Below are positions 39,059-49,844 of a stretch of 64,000 nt of DNA, one piece after another. The notes beneath the pieces were generated by a model. That model had not been told where the DNA came from and searched no databases. It saw only the letters and a program-made list of their open reading frames with translations. The stretch's first letter is position 1. The number at the start of each line of letters is the position of its first letter. Made by a program: the position numbers and the translations under genes. Source of the DNA: Auanema rhodensis (Eukaryota; Nematoda; Chromadorea; Rhabditida; Rhabditidae); assembly GCA_964057225.1 (NCBI GenBank), contig OZ059896.1, positions 8,804,001 to 8,868,000 of the forward strand, given 5' to 3'.

Positions 39059-39764
39059 CTAACATTGTTCCAAAAAAGCTTCGCAGCACCGGCGACATTG
39101 ATGATATACCTAAAGTAGATGATTAATATAATTCTAAAAACTGTTTCACCTGTTCAAACATTTCCGAGCCATCTTCATAATATGGATCAGGTACAATCTT
39201 AACATTTTGAGGATCGAACTCTCCCAATAAACTCAATTTAGCTTTAACTTTCATATTTTTTTGTTTTGCAGATGCTTGAACATCTTCCAAATCTCTGAAA
39301 TATAAATTTTTTCACAAAAATATATAAGAATTACCTCATATTGTTGTTATCCATTCCAAAGATATAATCGAAATCAACAAAATCTTCCTCACGCACCTGG
39401 AATAGAAACCCTAATATTGGTTAATAACCCTCAACGAACCACACGGACTTTATGGGTATAGCTTGTGATTCCAAACTTTTTCAATGTAGCTGTAGCTCTT
39501 TTTTCAGGATTTTTGCCGGTATGATACCCAATAACAGCAGCACTGTCAACTTTCCATCTTAAAGACCAAATATATATTTAAACAATGCAAATAACGAACT
39601 GATCAACAACTCCTTGTTTTTCGATCAAGTCCAAGAATACAGCTTCTGCTATTGGTGAGCGACAGATATTTCCTAAAACATATAATATTAGAATAAAACA
39701 TGAACAAACTTCATTTACCCAAACAGATAAATAGAACACTTTTCATTTCTTTGTTTGGTGCCAT
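39059..39764 (-). CDS. Low-molecular-weight protein tyrosine phosphatase
   Basis: ATG 39764 (MAPNKEMKSVLFICLG), several short exons, stop TAG at 39059, about 155 aa, the normal family size. The catalytic P-loop C-L-G-N-I-C-R-S sits near residue 14, with the catalytic Cys and Arg intact. The general-acid loop is present as IVPDPYYEDG, and FGMDNNNMRDL matches the family's conserved middle. It ends in a Cys-rich helix (CRRCCEAFLEQC). Cytosolic dephosphorylation of phosphotyrosine is expected. It is divergent from SPF45 (275 bp between start codons) and heads the three-gene minus-strand cluster. Confidence 0.93.
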
Positions 39765-40038
39765 CTTATATTTCTGAAGCAGGCTATACAATTCTTACCG
39801 GATGCTGCTGCCAACTTTAACTATGTCAGACGTCCACATAAAAATTGATGGTCGTAATTTGGCGTAAAGAAAACCTGATATGAAGGAGGCTTGATAAGTA
39901 TTGAAGTCTACAACATGAAAACTCTAGCTTCCTTTAAAAAAACTCATGCTTATTAGACAAAACATTCTATATCGCTATGTCCTATTATTGTTCGTTTTCT
40001 TATATACCAACTTTCACATTTATTTAAGAAGATTCAGC

Positions 40039-41661
40039 ATGATATCTTTATACGATGAAGAGGACAATGTTCCTTTCACCCCCATAAGACGACCAGAATT
40101 GGAAAAGGACAAATTGAAAGAAAAGGATAAAGAAAAAGATAAAGACAAAGAAAAAGATGAAAAGAAAAATGGTATGTTGATAGGAGAACACGCAGATATT
40201 AAAAATTTGTTCCTAGATGGTTCCAAGGATATTACTATGAAGTTTTTACAAGCACAGATAGCTCATAAACGACATACAACTACTTCTGCAAATGTAGTTT
40301 TTCTTCAAGTTTCTCCTCTATATTCTTTTTAGAAACATTTTCTTAATCCTGTGATTGATCTCTCAGCTCGTAATAAGTCTAACATGAACTTAAAACGCTT
40401 AAATCCTATTAAAGCAGTACCTCTATCTGATACAGCTCCATTATCTTTTTTACCCAAGGCTGCAACAGACGATAGTGTAAAAAATTTCTTACTGTTCATG
40501 AAATTGCAAAGCAAGATTTTACAGATTCTGTTATTTGGTGAAGCCGTTATCAAAAATGAATACCAACCTGATTTACCAAATGACTATTTAACTCAAAAGC
40601 GTAAAAAGGATGAAAGAGAACAAAAAGAACGAGCGGCTAAAGAAATAGCAGACAGGTTTTTATAATCATTTCAATTCCATATCTAATACATATTTAGACT
40701 TGCGAAAGAGCATAAAGAGGAGGCCAAGAAAAGAGAAAAAGGAGCTGCCATTGCTCCACCGTTGGCTCTTCTCGAACCTGCTCCACCTGAACCCGTATGT
40801 TTATATATTTTTTAATTTTATGAAGAACTAATTCATTAAGTCGTCATCATCATCTTCATCTAGCTTTACTCCTCCAACTTTCCTTGCAAAGTTTGGTAAG
40901 AGCACTTCTCGAGGTTTAGGCGTAGCAGCAAATATCATGAGTAAATACGGGTATAAAGAAGGATCTGGATTAGGTTATTTAACTAAACATTGTTTATAAT
41001 AAATTTATGTTCAGGAAAAGACGAACAAGGTATTAATACAGCTCTCCAAATAGAAAAAGTTGGCCGCAGTACTGGCGTTATTGTTAACGAGTCTGCAAAA
41101 ACTGAAGAATGTAAGTCTCATTTTTTTCCATTATATTATACACTTTTCAAATTAAGCTCAAAATTCTTTCGCAGCTCCGTCATTACCTTCTAGAGCTACT
41201 AATAATGCAGCAGTTATGAGCACTTCCAGTAAAGTACTACTATTAACGGTATTACTTGGTTGATGTTTTAATATATACATTTTAAAATATTACAGAACGT
41301 TGTAGGTGCTGATGAAGTAGATAATGAATTGGAAAACGAAATTAGGGGTGAACTTAGTAAATATGGTCAGGTGCAATCAATTCATATTTCTAAGGTATAT
41401 TAATTTCGACATAATCACGGTTTTTTTGTTTCTTTTTCAGGTAGAAAATGTAAGTGAAAATCTAGCAGTTCGAATATTTGTTGAGTTCACAAATGTAGCT
41501 CAAGCCATAAAAGTATGAGATTATTAAGTTTAATATAATACTGTTTTACTTTGTAGGCGTTTGTGGTAATGAACGGGCGGTTTTTCGGAGGGAGACAAGT
41601 AGCTGCTTCCTTTTATAATTATGATGATTATATAAATAAGGACTATGATAAAGCTGCTTAA
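40039..41661 (+). CDS. Splicing factor 45 (SPF45/RBM17)
   Basis: Nine exons (40039-40293, 40333-40655, 40698-40794, 40841-40973, 41015-41110, 41175-41248, 41296-41394, 41441-41512, 41557-41661) total 1,254 bp, 417 aa, close to the human protein. The start MISLYDEEDN matches the family N-terminus. A Lys/Glu/Asp-rich segment follows, then the FLPKAATDDSVKNF and EYQPDLPNDY regions, and a G-patch (IMSKYGYKEGSGLGKDEQGI, then LQIEKVG). Last comes a U2AF-homology RRM with VVGADEVDNELENE, FVEF and the GGRQVAASFY end. It acts in 3' splice-site choice through UHM-ULM contacts with SF3B1/U2AF65. An in-frame-like ATG at 39946 is not needed. Confidence 0.95.
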
Positions 41662-41801
41662 TGTATGAAAGATTAAATATATATATATACATAAATATAT
41701 GTAATACATATCCTATTTTGATTTTATTATTGTGTTCAGTGGTGTTGTCCTCTAACTATTTAAACTTTGCATGTAACACTAACGTTAAATAGGTTAAAGA
41801 A

Positions 41802-43036
41802 ATGGCTTGTGAAAGTCTTCGAATAGCTCAAATCGACTCAGCTGTTTTGGATACTGAGTTCAAGCAACTGGCTCTGGAGCAGGTGGAATCTGCCATCGAA
41901 GTTTTGCCTTACACTGTAGTGAGAAAGTTGGATAGTTTGAAGCCTGAAGTATCCCTTTTGCTAGATTCTTGTTTATGGTCTATTCGATATTCCCAGGGTT
42001 AATATACTTATATATGTAAAATTGAAATTGAAAATAATTTTAAGGTGCTTCTCTTGGTCAGATAGAAGAAGATGTCGCTTATAAAGATTACGATACGTCT
42101 AAGGTTCTAGACTTAATTTTTTCGTTTTCTTTCTTACTACGATATAGATTAATCTTCATTATTGTTGGTCCATCATATTACCATACTTAGCTCAAAGAGC
42201 ATCCACATCAGCAAGAACTGGGAGGCTGGAAACTGTTCTTCGTAAAGTTGAAGCTTTATTTGAAGTTAGAAATAAATGAAAAATAACGGTATAGCTGGAA
42301 ATTTCAGATTTTTAGCCTGGCTCATTATTTGAGATTTTTACGAAGAGGTGGACATAGTACAATTCCTGAACAAATTTTGGGTTTAAGAAATTGGAACAAT
42401 AATCCTCCTAGTATAGGTTCGTCGCTTTTAACCGTTGAAACGCTGAAAATTATATAAGCGTTGTAATCAAAGTTCTCTGCTCGAACTACTCATAACCAAA
42501 AAAAAATTTTTTTACAACATCATGTTAAGTTTAGTTTAAATTTTTAGTTCCACCAGAAATTTATATTTCCGCAATTATATTGTGCATCTTGAAGTAAAAG
42601 TATATCATTTAATACTACCCTCACAATAATATATTTATTCTCTCTCTGAGTTGATGATCGTTAGTTACATAAAAACATTATGGATTAAAAAAATATTATG
42701 CAAATCATTATTTCAGGAACAGTCAATTATGAAACACAGAACAGGGAACTACTATGGCATGCATTTAGAGATGGTTTGCAACTTGCATGGCCTTTTTTTG
42801 CATTTTTTCAAAGATATTGGATGAGATATAATCGTTCTTTCTATACTAAAAAAGACGAGAATTGTTCGAATTGTGGAGTTTGTTCTAAAACAGCAGTAAT
42901 CCCAGTGATCTGGCATCAATGTGGTCACATCGCTTGTTATTGGTGTGACCGTTCAAGAAAAGAAGGATACAGCTTGTGTGCAGTATGTAACGAACCAGGA
43001 TCATCCAAATTCAAAATGGGAGAAAAAATGAAGTAA
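41802..43036 (+). CDS. pex2: Peroxisome biogenesis RING E3 ligase PEX2
   Basis: Five exons (41802-41997, 42045-42103, 42148-42264, 42308-42416, 42717-43036) give 801 bp, 266 aa. The N-terminus resembles PEX2 (RIAQIDSAVLDTEFKQLALEQ). The diagnostic YETQNRELLWHAFRDGL stretch precedes the last membrane segment. The C-terminal RING reads C-x2-C (CSNCGVC), then CGHIACYWC, then CAVC, so the zinc ligands are present. In the family it forms the PEX2/10/12 retrotranslocation channel that ubiquitinates PEX5. It starts 140 bp after the SPF45 stop on the same strand. Its last intron (300 bp) is unusually long for this block. Confidence 0.92.
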
Positions 43037-43629
43037 GCAAAGATATATAGAAGAGCCAAAGAGTGTTCCGTTATGGATATGAGAAGCCTGTAATACTTAA
43101 GTTGGAGTTGTAAATAACTTTAATCTGTGATAGTTCCATTGTCATATTTTTCTTTTCCAACTGTATATATGTTTGCAACTTTATTAAAACTTTTTCTTTA
43201 TTATCAATCAAATTTCAAATCATTTTGATTATTTCACTATTTGCAAAATAGTGTATCGTGTGAAATTGACCAAGCTTTTTCACCGGGTCCACGAAGTTCT
43301 GAGTCAGTTGGTCCGTTTCGTTCGCGAAAACACACCTGCCACTGTGAGTTACTGAAGTTTTAAACAATCAGCAGACAACATCAATCCGATCACAGTAAAC
43401 GGACAACAAGTGTGAGCACGAGAAGAGGAAGAAATTTTTGGCCTCTCATTGATATTCCTCAGAAAGTTCTCATTCATATCAATACTGATCAAAAATTGAA
43501 AGAAATTTGATGACAATTTCTTGTACTTGTGTGACATGTACTTTTTTTATTTTAAAAGTTCAATTGAATTCAGAAAACAAAAAAAAAAGTTGAAAACAGT
43601 TTGATTTTCTGAGAAAAATAAATACTTAC
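43037..43629. other. Convergent 3' interval with a GC-richer island
   Basis: Lies between the PEX2 stop and the stop of the small minus-strand membrane protein. A stem of 8 bp with a 3-nt loop (CACTATTT-GCA-AAATAGTG) occurs near 43232-43250. From about 43255 to 43345 the DNA is clearly GC-richer than its surroundings and open in several frames. I could not decide between coding and non-coding RNA, so I annotate no gene. Confidence 0.35.
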
Positions 43630-43797
43630 TTAGTGCTCGTCTTTACCACCAACTGACATAGCTGATGTGGCAACCATGTAAAGAAGTGCCATGAGGCAAG
43701 CAAGAATAAGAAGGTTAACGATCAGAATGATAGTGTTCTTATCGAAATGTTGCTCTGCAGCTTCTACGATGGATTGTTTACGAGAATTACTGGCCAT
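43630..43797 (-). CDS. 55-aa single-pass membrane protein, unknown
   Basis: An intact single-exon ORF from ATG 43797 to TAA 43630. The N-terminal 20 residues are polar with an amphipathic stretch (RKQSIVEAAEQHF). One strongly hydrophobic span follows (TIILIVNLLILACLMALLYM), then a short Gly/Ser tail ending GGKDEH. A splice-acceptor-like TTCAG lies two bases upstream of the ATG, consistent with a spliced or trans-spliced leader. The C-terminal tetrapeptide KDEH resembles but is not a KDEL-type signal, and its topology is unknown. I do not recognise the family. Small tail-anchored or ER micropeptides are possible. Confidence 0.7.
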   Translation of the reverse strand: MASNSRKQSIVEAAEQHFDKNTIILIVNLLILACLMALLYMVATSAMSVGGKDEH

Positions 43798-44535
43798 CCT
43801 GAATCTGAAACAGATTATATCAATGAACAGACTTACTATTAAGAAAGTTTCATAAAGGTTAAAGAAAAATGAGATGATAAGCTTGATCGAGAGATGGAGC
43901 TCTTCAGAAATATTTACTTTATATTTGAGATAGTAGTGCTACGAAAAGTATTCCTAAGTTCATCCAACTATCATTTTTCTCAGATCAATCATTTTTAAGA
44001 AGTATAAACAGCACTAAAATTTGGAAATGGAAAAACTATAGGAAACAGAAAGCGGCGAACTCAAGGAGAAAGTTTGTGTCGTTTCAATCCGGAAGAAACT
44101 AAGAGGTTCTCAACGGATAATGGGAGGAGTCTTGTTTCTTGAGCTGATAAACTATCACAACAGGGTCGTTTACTGCTGATGGCCTATCCTACAATCAATA
44201 AGTTCTGAATTTTTCTCGTACCCTTAATGACTAGCATAAAACAACACCTGCAAAACATAAACTGCAATGTGCTTCACAATTGCAGATAAAATACAAATAA
44301 CCACAAAGAAAATATTGAAAAAAAAATTAAACTAAGCTCGGTAAAAAAGAAATCATCTTTCATTCACATTATTAAACACATTATTCAGATATCAATTAAA
44401 AAATACTTAAACTACTTCTAAGGAAGTCATCATAAATTTGCAAAATTTAAATTGCGTTACTACAATTAATACCAGTTTTTCATAATCACACGACATCCAA
44501 CCTATCAAAAACTATTACTATTGGAATTGCCAAAA

Positions 44536-45573
44536 CTACAACTTGTTGGATTCAAGAACTTTTACAGCAGTTCCAGGTTCAATATGACCTAATTTTTCGC
44601 CTAATGAAAAAAGAGCAGTTTGTAGCTCATCAGTTATATATTTTCTTCTAGCTAATCCTTCCATATCTCCTGTTGTGCGCATTTCTTCAGTATCAATGGG
44701 ATTTCCAACATATATTTCCACTTTCTTTATGTGACAAAAATATTATTATTAATTTTATTGCTAAGATTACCTGCCCGAATCGCGGATAATACGGAGGATA
44801 CGTCGGCCATACTTTGTCCATATTTTGGCACCATATAGGGATTACAATAGGAGGCTTTTTGGAATCCATAACCAAACGACCAACACCCCATTTGAATCTG
44901 AAAAATTCTAAAATAAAAACAAATTGGTGGAAACCGAACCTCAACGGAGTTTCAGTTACCCTTCCTTCTGGAAAGATGTGTACCCAATCGTTATTATTCA
45001 ATTTTTCTACAGAAAAATTCATTCCATCCTGATAAACACCGGCACCACGCACACAAGGAACACAACGACCAAGAGAAAAAATACTGAAAGACAGTTAATA
45101 CATTTTTTTTCAAAAGCGTAATTACTTGGTATGCCACTGCTTAGAGAAGCATATATTATGAGCAGCTAGTGTATATCTATTCCTATTCAAGTTACGAATG
45201 AGTTCAGACCAAGATAACATTACTGAAACGTTTTTATTTGTGTGTTATAAAATATGACTTACCCCACATCAAAGGATCATCAATATTACATCTGTGGTTA
45301 GATATGGTTATCAACGGTCTCGAAGTATCTTCTAGTTGGCGTACAAATATTTCCTTATTACGAACGATCAGTTTATTGCCTATAATAACTGTTTATGTAA
45401 AATTATGAAACAAAAGAAATACCTTTGATGAATAAAATCCGAGATACCGAAGACACAAAGCTCATTGTAGCAAAAGATTTCATTTTATACAAAATTGACT
45501 GTTTCTTCGGGAAAGGCCAAGCGAACTTGAAGCCCTCCTTAGAAGCCGCAAGATCTCTTTGCGTTCCCGTCAT
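44536..45573 (-). CDS. Tafazzin (monolysocardiolipin transacylase)
   Basis: ATG 45573, exons 45423-45573, 45263-45380, 45126-45222 and on to TAG at 44536, about 270 aa. The acyltransferase H-x4-D motif is present as SNHRCNIDDP, followed by W-x-W-type spacing. It also has AAHNICFSKQWH, RCVPCVRGAGVYQDGMNF and the second motif HIFPEGRVTE, with PIWCQNMDKVWP later. All are tafazzin signatures. By family, it remodels cardiolipin acyl chains in mitochondrial membranes. There is no obvious defect. The tail (VKVLESNKL) is short. Confidence 0.93.
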
Positions 45574-46319
45574 TAGAAAACAATGCAGAAACTAAAAACT
45601 AATTAAATATCTGAAAGTAACACAATGAAACAATATCGTAAGCTAATATAAGCAGAATAGAAACAGAATAACAGTAACTCAAGGAAATTAACATGCTGAA
45701 GAGAGAAGAGCAGCGTGCGTACAAAGTTTTTAGTTGAACGTCAAAAGTAGGCTAGATCGTAAATGATAAAAAATTGGGATCAGGATATATTAAAATTATC
45801 AATTTTTTAAGTTTCAATAGTACTGTATAAAATATGAAACTTAAGCAAACCCTTATACGAACTTATGTTGATAATCAATAATAACAAGAATATTTGAATC
45901 GCATGCGATAGATTTATGTTCAGAACAATTCATATTGTTATTTTTCTGTTTAACTGTAACACTGATTTGAAATATAGTCAGGAAGCTTCAAAAACTCACA
46001 AGCTTGACAGTATCATTGCAAAGATTCAGTTTTTCACAATTCTGCGTTACTTGAAACATTCACATCAAATCCAAATTTGGTTTATAAAATCGTACAAAAT
46101 GAACGATTTTTATTTTGTACTGTGTCAATAAAATAATTCAGATGATCCTATAATAAACATAACATAATTGACATGTAATATGTACTTCTGTTGTAGAATA
46201 CCGTATATATTCCATAAGCAAAATTTCACATATCAATATTCCCAAATAGCCTTTTTACGTGAGATCAGCAGTCCTCGATAAAAGCAGCTTCCACTGTTTG
46301 AACGTTCACTGTTCCGAAT
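45574..46319. other. Divergent promoter interval, tafazzin / sushi-like gene
   Basis: About 750 bp between two divergent starts, AT-rich, with no open frame of coding character and no recognised element. Confidence 0.5.
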
Positions 46320-49300
46320 ATGTCTTGTTCTCGGATGGGATTGAAGCATATCTATTTTTTAATAGGTACTTATTAGTTTTTTTATAAAATCTTCTATTTC
46401 CTATTTTTAGCATTGCATTGTTATGGAGTATTGGGACAGCAAAGTTGTGATGTAGAAAATTTTAAAAATACATCTTATAAATTGAGTATTTTAGATAAAT
46501 AATTTGGAACCACCTTTACGTTATGCGTTCACTGGTTGTCAATACACAGGAAGCAGCTTGAACAATGGCTGTGAAATATCTTTAAGTTGTGAAACAGGTA
46601 CTGAAGATAAGTTGATCTTAGCAAAAGTAAATATTTACAGGATTCATGCCTACATCACCCATGCCCTTGATGACTTCAGGAGGAATACAAAAAATACATT
46701 GCTCAAATGGCAAATGGCTTTCAATGTCCAACGCAGTTAACATTTTTTGTACAAAAGGAAACATAAAAATTTAAAATTCAGGAAGTGAGAGTTATGCAGT
46801 GCGTTGAAGGATGTTTGAGGCGAAATTATACAACTGAGATAGTAAACAGCGAAAGCATGTATTCTTATTTCGACCCCGATACGGAAAAGTCTTATTCAGC
46901 TGTATGTAGATCAACAGGTTAGATGTTTTAAATAATGTATTTACAATTTTCTGTTGAAGTTGTCACCAAAATAGAAGATATTGTGAAAAATAATCCGGGA
47001 ATTTCTCACTATTACTGTCCCATCTCACCTGAAGACGGAAAAGTAAATAGTGGTGGATGTGAGAACATTTGCACTATGACATATTCAATTCCGAGAGGAA
47101 GTAAAATTATAAAGGTTTTTATACAAGTCGTAGATTCTTGTTGAAATTCGATATTCAAGCATTTTATTGAGCTCAGTCCTGATATGTTTATGTATACATT
47201 TGGAGGAATGGAAATGATAGTTGGATGCGAAGAAGGATATGCATATGATCCAAGCAATCTCTATGCTTCTTATGGGCAACAAGTCATTGAATGTGATGGA
47301 ATTACAGCGAAGCTTATGGATAAAGTAACTGGAACTGAAGCTGTGATAGCCCAATGTGTTCCACAACAAAGTTGCCCAGAATTTATCCCAGTATTAATCA
47401 AATACATTGCCAGGCTTTACATTTTTTTTACAGTCGGCTGATTCAGTTCTTACCTCGGAAAGTACAGAGTGTTCATCACGTAACGGCCTGGTTCCATCCG
47501 GATGTATTCGATCTTACGAATGTTCAAAAGGTATTATGGTAATAATTGTGAACAAGTTTAACTATTATATAAAGGGTATTATCCTTCTTCTATGGAGTAT
47601 TTATACAATCGAACACAAAGAGTAAGATGTCAAAATGGTACATGGTACGATCAAAGAAATGCTACTATTACTTGTGTATGCTTAATATAGAGTTTTCTAA
47701 TATATATCGTTGGTTTTTCAGCCCCTAACATGCACTGCTGGATGTGTTAATCTCAATTATGACTCCATCGTAAAATATTTGCAGTCCAATAGCCACCAGA
47801 TTACATATGACGAATTTGATAGCGGTGATGGCAAGAAGTTCCATTGTTTAACAAGTTTGAACTCTTATTTGTACATATATATTTAAAATTTAAAATTTAG
47901 GCAAATCTCGTACAGACATTACGCAATTTATTGAAAAAATCCAGAAAGAGGAAAATCATTACTTCTGTCGTAACACCGAGTTAAATAACAAAACTTATAT
48001 TGTGATTGAGATGGAATGTTTGAACACTTGCCAAGCTCTCCAAATTACAAATTTGCCTCCTGGAGTGGAGCTTATTAAGGTTATTCAAATATAATAACTA
48101 AGCTGACAATATAATTATTCTGTAGAGCCCTAAGTCATTTGAAGTTTTCGGTTCTTCTTTAATTGCTGGGCATTCGTCCTATGACTTCCAATGTCAATCA
48201 GGATATCAATACATCAATATTGATCTTCGAAATTTTGGAAAACAACGATTCACTTGCCTCGGGAATAACAGTTATACTGAATTGTTTTCCCAGTCAGCAT
48301 TTGAAGCCCAGAATATCGAATTCAGTCAATGTCAAAAAGTAATATCAATTGATTTATGATGAACATTACATAACACTTGAAGGTCTCCTCTTGTTCACTT
48401 TCGGATATAACAAAGGAAGAAAATGTCATAATCGTCAATCAAACTTGTGTTGGCTCCGGCGATATAAACTGCGAAGTTACTTTAACCTGCGCTCCTGGTA
48501 TATTTTCTATCATGGGCTTATTATTACATATATTGCTACAGGATTTTATCCAACTTTAACACAATTCCAAACAACTCGTTCGATTCGGAAAACTTGTAAT
48601 ATAAATTCAGTTGGAGTTGCTCAATGGATTGAAGTGGTATCTGGTTCACCTGATCCATATCAATGCGTTGAAGGTTGTATTGAACGACCATCTGAAACTC
48701 AAGTAATTATCCACAATGGAACAGAAATAGTTTGCTGTATATACAAAATAATAGTTATTTTCTTATCAATACTTTTCCAGCTCTAACTTCCTCTGGAAAT
48801 GGTAATCCATTTTATTGCAATTCTGGCAATTCAACAAATGATTATAAATGCACTCGAACTTGTTACCCTCTCGGAATTGCAGAAAATCTCTCTAAAAAAA
48901 ATCTTTACGTAAGTTCCTAAATATTAAAAAGTGTGTCAATTGTATTTTTATTTTTTTGCTTACAAACATATAGCATCAATTTTTATTTTAGAGTACTCTA
49001 ATCCTGGACCGATTTGTAGCTGAAGGAGATGGTTACATTGTGTCATGTCAAAATCGTAAACATAATAATTTTCCTTTTTAATAGTACAGTTTTTATTTAG
49101 AATATGTTTTTCGAGAAACAAAAACCAACAGCAAGGAGTATCGCTGTAATGGAAAAAACAATTATATTGACGTCAGTACGAATACAGTAACCAACTATGC
49201 TACAGACACTTGTATCCTAGAGGTATGATCTAACTTTTCAACTATTTTATAAGACTTTGTTAAAACTTTTAGACCACTAATACGTGCTCTGGCAATCTTC

Positions 49301-49750
49301 CAGTAATTGACAATTATACTTCTCGAAAGCTCAGTTGCGTAAAAGATGCAAATAACCGTTTTGCTCCCGGGTGTCTCGTTGAAATAGAATGCTTGCATGG
49401 TACGTCTCATTACTGAGTGTAATAGTCTGAATACAAACTTTTAAGGAAGCTATTTTTCTTCAAAGTCAACAGAAACCGTTAGGAATTATGTTTGCCAAGA
49501 AAACGGTTTATTTATGAATGTTGCTACTAAAGCTGAAATAAGTGTAATCAACGATCAATGCCGTATGTTCGATAATCCAACCACAAACCCTACTCCTACA
49601 ATCCCTACAACAACGAGTAAGTTCTGTTTTTTTCTGTATTTCATAATTTATGTTCACTGTTCCTCGTTTCATGTTTTGTGTTCTGTGTCTCTAATCTATT
49701 CAGAAAAAAATTTATTAATTATTAACAAAAAATTGAACCGGAATGTTTAA
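46320..49750 (+). CDS. Secreted Cys-rich protein with multiple sushi(CCP)-like modules
   Basis: ATG 46320 begins a signal peptide (HIYFLIALHCYGVLG, likely cleaved before QQ) split by an intron. About 18 short exons follow to TAA at 49750, roughly 800-850 aa. The chain alternates Cys-rich segments such as C-x-GYYPS...VRCQNGTWYDQ near 47520-47640 and VGCEEGYAYDPS near 47220. Further segments are FQCQSGYQYINI near 48190 and IECLHGSYFS...YVCQENGLF near 49380-49510. The Y-x-C, G-Y and C-x-N-G-x-W pattern is that of complement-control (sushi) modules, though most are divergent. N-glycosylation sequons are frequent. The end is a short Thr/Pro linker (TPTIPTTT). If the intron after it is retained, a hydrophobic stretch follows in the same frame, so secreted and membrane-bound forms are possible. 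Function unknown. Confidence 0.75.
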
Positions 49751-49844
49751 AACTACACGATGGAATACGCAAGAGGAGGAACGAAATTATGTTTCTTTAC
49801 GATAAGCCACAGAATCAAATCTTTGCATCAGGAGTGAACCACGT

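Noticed and set aside
38900-39764. Identical MAPN start of the phosphatase and PTRHD1 proteins as a sign of duplication
   Set aside because: The similarity stops after four residues and the folds are unrelated; taken as coincidence.
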